From NCBI GenBank assembly GCA_021613535.1, contig CP075492.1, forward strand, positions 9,734,001 to 9,798,000: a stretch of DNA of 64,000 nucleotides, in the 5' to 3' direction. The stretch is from Adineta vaga (Eukaryota; Rotifera). This document shows positions 55,514 through 64,000 of this stretch, piece after piece. Position numbers and translations under genes: made by a program. The first letter of the stretch is position 1, and each line of letters opens with the position of its first letter. The notes under the pieces were generated by a model that saw only the letters and a list, made by a program, of their open reading frames with translations, made no database searches and had not been told where the DNA came from.

Positions 55514-56179
55514 GATCGATTGATAAATGAATGTTAAAAAACTTGAATATAAGAATAAGGAGAGGATTATCAAAAGTAAATATCAAATTAAATCTACACA
55601 AAATATGAATCATCTTTAAAATCAGATGTGTTTTGCGTTTGTTATTGTTCGTTTTATTCTTTAGAATCATATCACAATAAAGTATTAATCTTATGAAACA
55701 AAAAAGTTGATAATAACAAGGTGTTATATCGTATTTAAAACTGTTTTATGAAATTTGTTCTTTCGTATTGAAGGTTTTATTTATGAGTAATTCAATAGAA
55801 TATTTCTTTAAAAGTACCATGAATGATGTATTTATTCCGGCGTATATCCGAGTACAGCAAAATATAAACAACATTCTTTCATGATTGTAGTGCATTCATT
55901 TTCTAAACGAACAGAAAAATCGAATGCCATTTGTACCTTGAAGAAATATTTGAATATAATTTGGCAAGCGGATAATTCAAAGAACATTTTTTTGTTAATT
56001 TCAAAATAGTTAGATGGGAAAATTCTTCCACGTAGATTTGATAAACGAATCGAATGATAACTGTTGCGTAGGAAGCAGTAAAAAATGAATATTTCACATT
56101 TATTCATGTACAATATCGATATAAAAATCTATAGAAAATTGAAATTCATCCTCATTTTATCTTCGAAAACACCGAACAA
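55514..56179. other. intergenic
   Basis: AT-rich gap between two divergent genes, the LRR protein and the acidic repeat protein. A 93-residue minus-strand open frame at 55832-56113, ending ECCLYFAVLGYTPE, is noted but not supported as a gene. Confidence 0.45.
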
Positions 56180-57621
56180 ATGCGCTACCAAGTTTGTTTT
56201 AATTATTCATTTTCTTCTATTTCATTTTCATCTTGAATTATATTATTAGACTTTGTTCCTAGTTGTATTCACGATCGTCTGCGGAATTCAATATTCAACA
56301 TGTAAGAAAAAACTCTTATTATTTTATAAAAGAACAAATCTATTCTTTTGATTTATTTAGCGCGAGAGACGACAACAAAAGCACCAAGTATATTTTCTCG
56401 AAAAATTGTTTCGATCGAAATAATTTTGTATATCAATTTTAGGGGAGGATGATGAATGGAATTCTGAAGAAAATTATGATCTGAAAGATGATGATGGTTA
56501 TTATATTACTGATGGTTCATATGAGAGAGGACCATCATATAAAGATAATGATAACTATGATGACGATGATGAATATAATGGTAAAGATTATAAGAACAAG
56601 GAACGTCGACCATCCTATAAGGGCAATGACAAATATGATGACGATGATGAATATAATGGTAATGATTATAAAAACAAGGGACGTCGACCATCCTATAAGG
56701 GCAATGACAAATATGATGACGATGATGAATATAACGGTAATGATTATAAAAACAAGGGACGTCGACCATCCTATAAGGGCAATGACAAATATGATGACGA
56801 TGATGAATATAATGGTAATGATTATAAGAGCAAGGGACGTCGACCATCAAAATACGTAACTATTTAAAGATGATAAGGTCGAAAGGAAGAATTCTTGTTT
56901 TGATTTATTTTCATAGTCAAGTAAACCAAAAGATATGGGTCATATGAATATTTATTTACGCGAGCCATCCAAAGATGGTAAACGAAAAAACCCCAAACGT
57001 TTTCGTTTCCCTGTTGCCAATTACGAACGTGAACGTTTTCGTATGTATTTTATTATTTATCTCTACAAAATTTATGAAAAACCCTTTTCTCTAGCTCGTA
57101 ACTTTGGTCCATTACTCAGTTTTATGCCATGGTTACCAATCTTTGCTGATCGTTTTACAAAACAAACAATTATCTATTCACCTACTGGCGGTGGTAAAGA
57201 CCGTTTCTTTTCATCGTTTCATTAAATTTTTTGTTGTCTTCTCCTAGTTTATATTCTTCCACCAGTGATTAATTTCTATGGAGATCTTATTTCAGTTGCT
57301 CAATTAATTGCTTCTGGCTATGCTAGTTTAGTTAGTACTGGTGCTCCACCACCACCAGCTGTCGATGTTGCACCACTCGTACAACCTGGTCCAGGTAAAT
57401 CGTTTCTATTGTTTTAAAGTTTCTATAATTATTTTCGTTTTTTTAAAATACGAATAGTTGTTGGTCCTGGTGTACCAACCATCAATCCTTCAACCGGTGG
57501 ATTTAAAGGTGGTGTTCGTACTGATTATCGTTCATTTCCTCGTCCAAGCTATCCTGGCAATTATCAAGAACGATCTTATTCACAAAAAGATGATTATTCT
57601 AAACCAAAGGTCGGTTATTAA
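56180..57621 (+). CDS. secreted acidic tandem-repeat protein
   Basis: Eight exons are predicted: 56180-56191, 56250-56301, 56361-56387, 56443-56855, 56917-57040, 57095-57193, 57248-57394 and 57458-57621. The first two give a clear signal peptide, MRYQTLFLVVFTIVCG. Exon 4 carries four tandem copies of a 26-residue unit, RRPSYKGNDKYDDDDEYNG plus NDYKNKG; the first copy is degenerate. Aspartate clusters alternate with Lys/Arg/Tyr. The later exons encode a different, uncharged domain (NFGPLLSFMPWLPIFADRF; ILPPVINFYGDLISVAQLIA) and a Pro/Gly-rich end. Several introns are phase 1, a pattern common in extracellular proteins that grow by exon duplication. It is probably a secreted matrix, mucus or mineral-binding protein; the function is inferred from composition only. 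No homologue is recognised. Confidence 0.76.
56530..56850 (+). repeat. 78-bp coding tandem repeat, about four units
   Basis: Units begin near CGTCGACCATCC (56614, 56692, 56770 and the partial start near 56838), preceded by one degenerate unit from about 56530. The repeats are nearly identical at DNA level, so the array is young or homogenised, and copy number may vary between alleles. Confidence 0.9.
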
Positions 57622-59119
57622 CGAATAGCATGAAGTTCACTGTTAGAATCAAGCAAACATACTTTCAAGTTCCTATAAAAATTTGATTTATTTGTGCATG
57701 CATATATTTCACTTTTTGTCATTCTCTTTCGTTCGTCAGTTTGTTTTTTTTCTTTCTTCCATTGCAATAATAAAGAATATGCAGAATACTCACAAACGAA
57801 TGTTCTCTCTCTGAAGAAATATATGTGTGAAAAGAGAACGAAAAGTTTGAAAAATTTGCTTAGTTATGTCGCATGATAGTCACGAAAAAAGAAATGCATT
57901 AACATGTACCAGTGCTCTTCTTATTCAATGTGACATTAAGACTGAAAGTTGTGACTATACTTTTATTATAAGGTAAGAGTAACAACGTTGTGAACAAGTT
58001 CGAATGAAAGAAAGAAAAAAAAACGGCAATTGTACAAGAATTCATATCAAAATGAATAAGATGTCTGCGAAGTTTGGTGAAATTGTTCTACTGCTTCGAT
58101 CGATTGTAGTATTTGTTAGATTGAGTAACAAAAAAAGAATATTAGAATTTAACAAGCAGTTAGTATCAAAAACAAGATAGAAAAAGTCAAATAAGGTAAA
58201 CTCTTTTTGAATATTCAATTACGAAGTATTCTGAGAATTTTCAGACAGTTTTCTTCTTCTCTAGATGTCCTTTAAGGTAGTTTTATAATTTCATACAATT
58301 TTATAAAATTAAATAAGATTATCATCTTTCGTATGTATATAGTATATGTTTCTTTTTGGTGAGATTATATCATATATCATGCTATAACAACATGATTACT
58401 GCTCTTGTCAATATTAGTGCCTAATAAGTGTTTACTAAAATTCTTCTGTCGATTAAAGTTCTATTGACAAAATCAATATCAATGCATTTTATTCCTTTGT
58501 ATAAATTCCTTAAAGATCAATTGATTAAATATCGTCCTTACACTTTCAGTAAAATAAATGAATGTAAAAGTTCATATGGAGATAAAACGAATTACGAAAA
58601 ATTTCTATTTATATATTTTATGACATTTGGCCAATCGTTTCTTCAATTACCTATGTTCAACAATATCCCGATGTATAATTGCATCTATATGATTCTACCA
58701 CAAAATATGACAATCTTTCTATTAAACAGGTGATTTTCTAAAACTATGCGAGATGCGTGTATGCGTAGGACAAGAGTTTTTCTTTGTTTTCATAGACCTC
58801 CGATAGAACGGTAAACACACATTCTTTTTTTTGTTCAAACAAAAACTTCCGCAAGCTGCAAACGTGTCGTTTTTATATGAGAAGGAAACTAGATATTTTT
58901 TTCAAATAAACTTACCCTTTGTCATTTATTTATTCGTAGAAAAACTGACAATTAGCATGAAGAGTTCATAATGTTATTCTATTCAGTTTGACCAACTCCA
59001 TCTAACTATATAAAAGCATACCAAAGGAAAAGATCATCTTTTATGATCTTCAGTCTATAAAATATTTCATATTTTTTTAAAATCTATTCCTCTATTTTAG
59101 TAGATAGAAAGAACAAAAT
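57622..59119. other. intergenic, 1.5 kb
   Basis: AT-rich, no gene supported. A 101-residue plus-strand open frame at 58428-58733 lacks recognised features and is probably chance. Confidence 0.45.
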
Positions 59120-59908
59120 ATGCTTCTATCTGTGAATGAAAACTTAATCTATTTCCAGTTAAAATCAATCATTCTTTTTACTCTATCGATTCTTGCTGCT
59201 GGACTAGTTATTTCTATTGGCCTTGTGACATCCACACAAGTTTCGGGTTATCATTTACAGAATATGTACTTTCCAGTACAGAAAAATAGTTGTACATGTG
59301 ATTGTTGGGATGGATTTTTTCGTGGAAGACATTCACGTGGTGGCTATAAAACATTTTATTTCAATTATGAACAACAAACAATAACGATACTATGTATCCT
59401 TCTTTTCTATGCTGAACTTTTACGGCATGTTTTATTAAATATGATCTTACGAAAGCAATTCATCTTAGTATTATTAATTCCTTCTATATATTCGAATTTC
59501 TATGGTGTTTGGTCAATTATTAACTATCTTAATGATCATGATTATGTACGAATGTTGAAATCACAAATTTATTTTTCATCGACCGAATTAATTGCTAGTT
59601 ACATCTTCTATCAATGTTTATTAATACGAAATAAATTACAAATCCCAATATGGTGTATTTATCTTTTATCAACAATCGCTTCATTACATATTATTATAGC
59701 TTTTAGTGAATTAAATGCTGATCAATTAGGAAGAAATATTGGTTTGCTCTTATCGGATATTATTAATTTGACTTGGATAATAGTATTTTTTATAAAAAAT
59801 TCAAAATTACGACCAAATATGCGAACAATATGTATCTGGTTGTTGATTGCTTTAGGTTTATGGTTATTCTATCATATTGTTTGTCCATTTCGTGAGAAAT
59901 CAAACTGA
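59120..59908 (+). CDS. multipass membrane protein with Cys-rich loop
   Basis: This single-exon frame of 262 residues starts at an ATG soon after an AT-rich leader. Hydropathy by eye gives about seven membrane helices: SIILFTLSILAAGLVISIGL first, then TITILCILLFYAELL, FILVLLIPSIYSNFYGVW, ELIASYIFYQCLL, IWCIYLLSTIASLHIIIAF, LLSDIINLTWIIVFF and TICIWLLIALGLWLFYHIV. Between helices 1 and 2 is a striking loop, CTCDCWDGFFRGRHSRGGYK, with three Cys, aromatic residues and glycines. It looks like a conserved motif and not random sequence. I do not recognise a named family. The short helices and few charges suggest a receptor-like or lipid-handling membrane protein, but no function should be assigned. 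Confidence 0.72.
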   Translation: MLLSVNENLIYFQLKSIILFTLSILAAGLVISIGLVTSTQVSGYHLQNMYFPVQKNSCTCDCWDGFFRGRHSRGGYKTFYFNYEQQTITILCILLFYAELLRHVLLNMILRKQFILVLLIPSIYSNFYGVWSIINYLNDHDYVRMLKSQIYFSSTELIASYIFYQCLLIRNKLQIPIWCIYLLSTIASLHIIIAFSELNADQLGRNIGLLLSDIINLTWIIVFFIKNSKLRPNMRTICIWLLIALGLWLFYHIVCPFREKSN

Positions 59909-61500
59909 TTCTTTTTGATAAGTATCAGATGTCAATGGAATGAATATATTGACTTCTGTAGATATGTATAAATAGCAGAGTATTTTTGCATATTAATGAC
60001 ATAAACATCTCGAAAACAAAAAATAAAGAGTATATTGAAGAAATTCTGGTTTTTTTCAAGCACAACTGATTTGATGTGTTTATATTTTTCACATGTGTTT
60101 ATACAAACATAATCAGCAAAAATGTGTCCTATTCTCTATTTTGATGAATCCATCTACGACTCATGTCAATCAACAAGCAAGTAAAAAAAACGATATATAG
60201 TTTTAATCTTATCGCACCTCCAAACTGGTGTATTGATTGATATCAAGATTCTACTCTCTTTTATCCAACAATATGCTTTTTTTTCTCTCAATAAAGTTAC
60301 AAATGAATACAATTTGCCTGAAAATATTCACAAAGAAACAGAGAGAGAGAGAAAAAGAAACGAGAATATCATAAATCAATTGGATTCATATATAAATATT
60401 CTTTACATATCATTGTTAGATCCTTAACCTACAGTAAAACCCTTTTGGGTACTGTTATTCATCAGGAGAAAATGACTTCGGTAGTACAAAATAATGATCA
60501 ATTTTATAGTGAAAAAGAAAGACAGAGAAACTACTTTTTGCGTCATTATAAATAAGTAAAATGCGTTTTCTCTCTCTTTCTACTTTTCATCTTTGTAGCA
60601 TATTGAAACGTATTCATGCAATCAAGTGAGTTTTTTCTTGCCAGTCTAAGTTTATTAAATTTTTGAAGTTTGTATGAGTTTTCTTCCATTTTATTCTTCT
60701 ATTATTGCCGCCAGGTATTTTTATTCTAGCATCGGGAAATGAGACACTTGAATTATATTCCCCTAAATGATCTTGACTAGTGAATTCCAATCTTTGTTTA
60801 GCAATAGAAGAAATTAATGGTGTTTCTTTCTTAGTTCGCCTTCGAAATTGACATGTGACAATTGTCTGTCCTTTTTTTGTCATTAGAGTATATCATTGTT
60901 GGTAAAGAGGTTGAGTAAACTAATAGACCTCTTCTTCTTCGTTGTTTTACGAGAAATAGTTTAGCATATTGTTTCATAAGTTTGATTTTCTCTTCGTTGG
61001 TTTCGACTGCTTTTCTTTTAAGTAAGTAACAATCGTTTTTTGATGAAATAAATACATGTATATATATATTGTATTTACATCTAATGATCTACATCAAGGT
61101 TACAAATAGATTTGACTAAATGTAGAAATAACAATGCATAATCGACTGATAAATCAATATTTGAATTATATTGAGATATTTCGAATGATTTACTAGTTTG
61201 AAAGCTTAGTAAATATTTTCTTATGATTTCTTTAAAACTTATCCTCTAATCATAAGTAGAATCAAGGACGTATGCTTCATTATATAGGAAAGAACGGTCA
61301 TTGTTTTATGTTTTCGTCGGGCATTTACGACTTATCATAACACATGTCACACACACACACAAATATACATAAAAATGATTATCTGAAGGTTAGTTAATCG
61401 TCATGAAAATTTGTCATACATCTGCTTAGATTCTCGTGTGTTTCTTTTCTTTTGCTATCCTATCTATCGCTCAGTTTGACATACTTACAATTATTATTCA
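59909..61500. other. intergenic with a possible coding patch
   Basis: Mostly AT-rich. On the minus strand, about 61040-60840 is open and encodes a basic, helix-like stretch including VETNEEKIKLMKQYAKLF and VKQRRRRG, followed in another frame by an 89-residue ORF starting at 60883 (MTKKGQTIVTCQFRRRTKKE). They could be remnants or exons of a small gene, but I cannot join them. A CA run is at about 61350-61361. Confidence 0.4.
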
Positions 61501-62721
61501 ATGCCTTCGAATTATATCCTTTGTTCCAGATGTTCTAATTTAATTTTAATAGATATGACAACGTCAATTATAGTCAATAGTCCATCGGATGAAGAACTTA
61601 GAGTAACAACTGAACAGCAGCAATTCTTACATCCACCATTATCTGATTTACCGCCAACATTTAAACCTCTCCCACAAAGTATTCGTAGATCCATTGAAAT
61701 AGATCGAAGACAACATTTATCTCATGCTCGCTCAACATCAGATTTTCTTAATATTAATCAATCATCTATTGATACAACTGATGATGATTTATATGATCAT
61801 TACGCAACGATAACAACAACAACAACAAATTTAAATAAACAACGTTCATTGATTGTTTCACAAAAACGACGATCACCGACTGAATTACGTTTAATATTAA
61901 CACCGGATATATCTCGTCGACATTTTACAAATCATACGAATGAATTATCACCTTCAACAGAAGATAATGATTCACATCATTCTGATCCATCATTAGTTTA
62001 TAGTAAATCTTTGAAACAGAGTCGAACAGAACAATTACGTCGTCATATTCTTGAACGTCGTATTGGTCGACGAATACATTCAACATTTTCATCATCATCA
62101 TCCACGTTACGTTCATTAGGTCGACGTCTTCCATTACAAACTCTTTCTCCACGTTCCAATCGTCAACAACCAAATTATCTATCACGAAATTCAAAATGGC
62201 ATTTCGTTCGTACCCATCTCAGTGATATTGCTATGATGAATGAATCTTATGCTCGTATGCAAACACTTGAACGTGATCTACGTTGGATACATTTACGTGA
62301 ATTAATTCGTAAACAAGTATTAGAAATGCGAGAAATGTCCATACTTCGTCAACAATATGATGGTACATTGAAGAAATCACCAAAAAGTGCTTTAGAATTA
62401 AAAGCTATTCCATTGAATGAAGTTGTTCATGTTGAACGTGATGGTCGAGTATATTCAATTAGTACACGTGATCTTGTTCTCGGTCGATCGATCAATGATG
62501 AAGATGTTCAATTAGATACATTTGCTCAATTAGATGCACGACGAAAATTTCAAACGAAACAAAGTCTTTTAAAACAACAAGAAGGACGAACACGTTTGAA
62601 AAAAAATATTGCCTTTTCATTTTGTCTATGTAATTTATCATTTATAGGTCTTATGTTTGCTGCAATGTTCATTTTTGCTATGAAAACAATTATGGATATG
62701 AGAACAAGAGATTTCTTTTAA
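61501..62721 (+). CDS. tail-anchored protein of unknown function
   Basis: This single-exon frame of 406 residues starts at ATG 61501. The N-terminal half is Ser/Thr/Arg-rich and probably disordered, with stretches such as RRSPTELRLILTPDISRR. The second half is more ordered: a charged helix (YARMQTLERDLRWIHLRELI, then RKQVLEMREMSILRQQYDG), then IPLNEVVHVERDGRVYSIST and RDLVLGRSINDEDVQLDTFA. One hydrophobic segment, AFSFCLCNLSFIGLMFAAMF followed by IFAMK, lies about 13 residues from the end, so the protein could be tail-anchored in a membrane with its bulk in the cytosol. No signal peptide. Family not recognised; the helical part looks conserved. Length makes a chance ORF unlikely. Confidence 0.78.
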   Translation: MPSNYILCSRCSNLILIDMTTSIIVNSPSDEELRVTTEQQQFLHPPLSDLPPTFKPLPQSIRRSIEIDRRQHLSHARSTSDFLNINQSSIDTTDDDLYDHYATITTTTTNLNKQRSLIVSQKRRSPTELRLILTPDISRRHFTNHTNELSPSTEDNDSHHSDPSLVYSKSLKQSRTEQLRRHILERRIGRRIHSTFSSSSSTLRSLGRRLPLQTLSPRSNRQQPNYLSRNSKWHFVRTHLSDIAMMNESYARMQTLERDLRWIHLRELIRKQVLEMREMSILRQQYDGTLKKSPKSALELKAIPLNEVVHVERDGRVYSISTRDLVLGRSINDEDVQLDTFAQLDARRKFQTKQSLLKQQEGRTRLKKNIAFSFCLCNLSFIGLMFAAMFIFAMKTIMDMRTRDFF

Positions 62722-63662
62722 TATAAACTTATTTTCTTAATTAAAGTATCAAAACGAGAATGCGAACAAAAATCTATCGTTCCTTTCTTTCTTTCTTTTT
62801 TTTTGTATATAATATTGAATTACTTCATGGTAAAATAATGCACATGTATATGAGATTTTAATGATAAGAGAAATCGAATAAGGTTGTGATTTATTAAAAT
62901 ATTCTGTCTATGATTTATATTTGATCAGAGAAAAGAAAATGACGAACTTTGGTCTATAAGCTTATTGACTTTGTATGTACGATACATGAATGAATTTATT
63001 AAAAAATAATCTCTTCAACGTTTTCCCTATATATGAAGTTCATATATGCAATAATAACAAAGAATAGTTTGGATTCAATCAAACATGTCATCTTTATGTT
63101 CTTTTTCGTTTGTCCTTCCGTTTCTCTACATAATCGAAAAGCTGTAAAATGTGTCACACATGCGTTTTTTCTTTTCGTCATTTTCCTTCTTTCTTTTTTG
63201 TGCTGGTCTATTATAAATACAACTGATTCTTTCTGTTGTCTACAAATCGTACAACAAGAACAACCTTTACTTCTTGTTTCTTTTATCATCATCATATCGA
63301 TTTCTTAGTCTGTCGTTCTTGTTGTTTCTTTTTCTCACCAGCATATAAAATAAATCATTCATTTCTTTCCTAGTATCAGCCTACACACCCATCATTTTAC
63401 TTGTTTTATAGCGACAGATTACTTCTATCCCTAATAACATACAGTATGTATCATCAGTTTTGACAAACGATTACCATCTTTATTAGATTGAATCAACGAT
63501 GATGATGATGCGTGTGAATCATTCTGTTTCATGTAAGCAAAAAGAAAAACATGACGAATTGTAATCATAATAGTTACCCTACCTTTCATTCTCTTTTTCT
63601 TTTTCTTCGTTTTTTTTATTTATTTCATATTGATTGAATTCGTGTGCGTGCATACTTGAAAT
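62722..63662. other. intergenic
   Basis: Pyrimidine- and AT-rich sequence between the tail-anchored protein and the ankyrin gene at the window end. Only chance open frames are present. Confidence 0.5.
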
Positions 63663-64000
63663 ATGGTAAGTTGTCAAAAGGTGAATTTTACATGTTTAAC
63701 TTTAAAGTTTAATTTTCTACGTAGCGTTTACGTGGTTTCTTTCGTAGTCAACCGAATGATGAACGAAAATTAACTGCATCTATCATACCAGTACTCGATA
63801 CAAATACATTCATTAATGCTGCTTTAGAAAAAGATGTAGGAACATTGCAAAAGTATCTTCTCGCAGGTAATAATTCATGAATTATAATCATATGATATTC
63901 AATCTCATTACAGGTTTTCCACCGGATCAAGCCGATCCGATAACAAAAGTAACTGCATTACATAATGCTGTTGAAACAGCTAATCTTCGTGCTATTCAAT
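63663..64000 (+). CDS. ankyrin-repeat protein, 5' part
   Basis: The gene runs off the window end. A proposed first exon holds only the ATG (63663-63665) before a GTAAGT donor. Exon 2 (63725-63866) encodes RLRGFFRSQPNDERKLTASI and then DTNTFINAALEKDVGTLQKY. Exon 3 starts at 63914 with FPPDQADPITKVTALHNAVE, which continues into ETANLRAIQ. The spacing of alanine-rich helix pairs is that of ankyrin repeats. The first coding exon could instead lie further upstream. The exact family (for example an ANKRD or ANKEF-type protein) cannot be decided from this part. Confidence 0.72.

Noticed and set aside
55832-56113. Minus-strand 93-residue ORF ending AVLGYTPE
   Set aside because: I briefly considered a dynein light chain, but the family's conserved core is absent and no exons join it. 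Unsupported.
56506-56850. Long open frames in other phases of the tandem repeat
   Set aside because: The repeat unit is 78 bp, a multiple of three, so several frames stay open by periodicity. Only the Asp-rich frame splices to exons with a signal peptide and downstream domains.
58428-58733. Plus-strand 101-residue ORF
   Set aside because: It starts at GTG, shows no motif, signal or repeat, and sits in AT-rich intergenic DNA. Probably chance.

Overview
The window is a gene-dense, AT-rich stretch of an animal nuclear genome. The introns are short (mostly about 45-60 bp, GT...AG), intergenic gaps are usually under 2 kb, and the proteins are metazoan: TOX, atlastin, GOPC, ADCY10, ANKRD42, RASL12, SLC22 and an ELM2/SANT zinc-finger scaffold. 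The compact layout, His/Gln/Asn/Ser-rich coding repeats and Cys-type selenoprotein T fit a small invertebrate. I think a bdelloid-type rotifer is most likely, but that is an inference from gene style and not proven by the sequence.

Layout. 1-3041 (+): the 3' part of a TOX-family HMG-box gene, then a complete six-exon GAPDH. 3057-8171 (-): mitochondrial RNA polymerase (POLRMT), tail-to-tail with GAPDH and only 15 bp between the two stop codons. 8821-10861 (-): ANKRD42, divergent from atlastin (11265-13444, +). 13445-16865 is a long non-coding stretch before a TRERF1/ZNF541-like ELM2-SANT zinc-finger gene (16866-22402, +). 23027-24880 (-): an SLC22-type transporter. 26157-32459: two perfectly identical 310-bp inverted copies of an ankyrin ORF flank an LRR-like membrane receptor gene (27350-29638, -). 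32932-41371 (-): soluble adenylyl cyclase ADCY10. 42885-44392 (-): GOPC. 45021-45738 (-): selenoprotein T homologue with Cys in place of Sec and a GC-AG intron inside the redox motif. 45.7-51.4 kb is gene-poor. It holds a small three-exon gene of unknown function and, 1.5 kb away, a decayed copy of it. 51.4-64 kb: a Ser-rich orphan protein, a RASL12-like GTPase, a secreted LRR protein, a secreted acidic tandem-repeat protein, a multipass membrane protein with a Cys-rich loop, a large single-exon protein with a C-terminal membrane segment, and the start of another ankyrin gene.

How the genes fit together. These are mostly unrelated housekeeping, signalling and membrane-traffic genes, not one operon-like pathway. 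Atlastin, GOPC and SELENOT all act in the ER/Golgi. ADCY10 is the bicarbonate-regulated cAMP source. The least explained parts are the identical inverted ankyrin repeats, the small gene with its pseudogene, the acidic repeat secreted protein, and an apparent one-base frameshift right after the catalytic motif of POLRMT. I found no CRISPR array, rRNA, tRNA or intact transposon.
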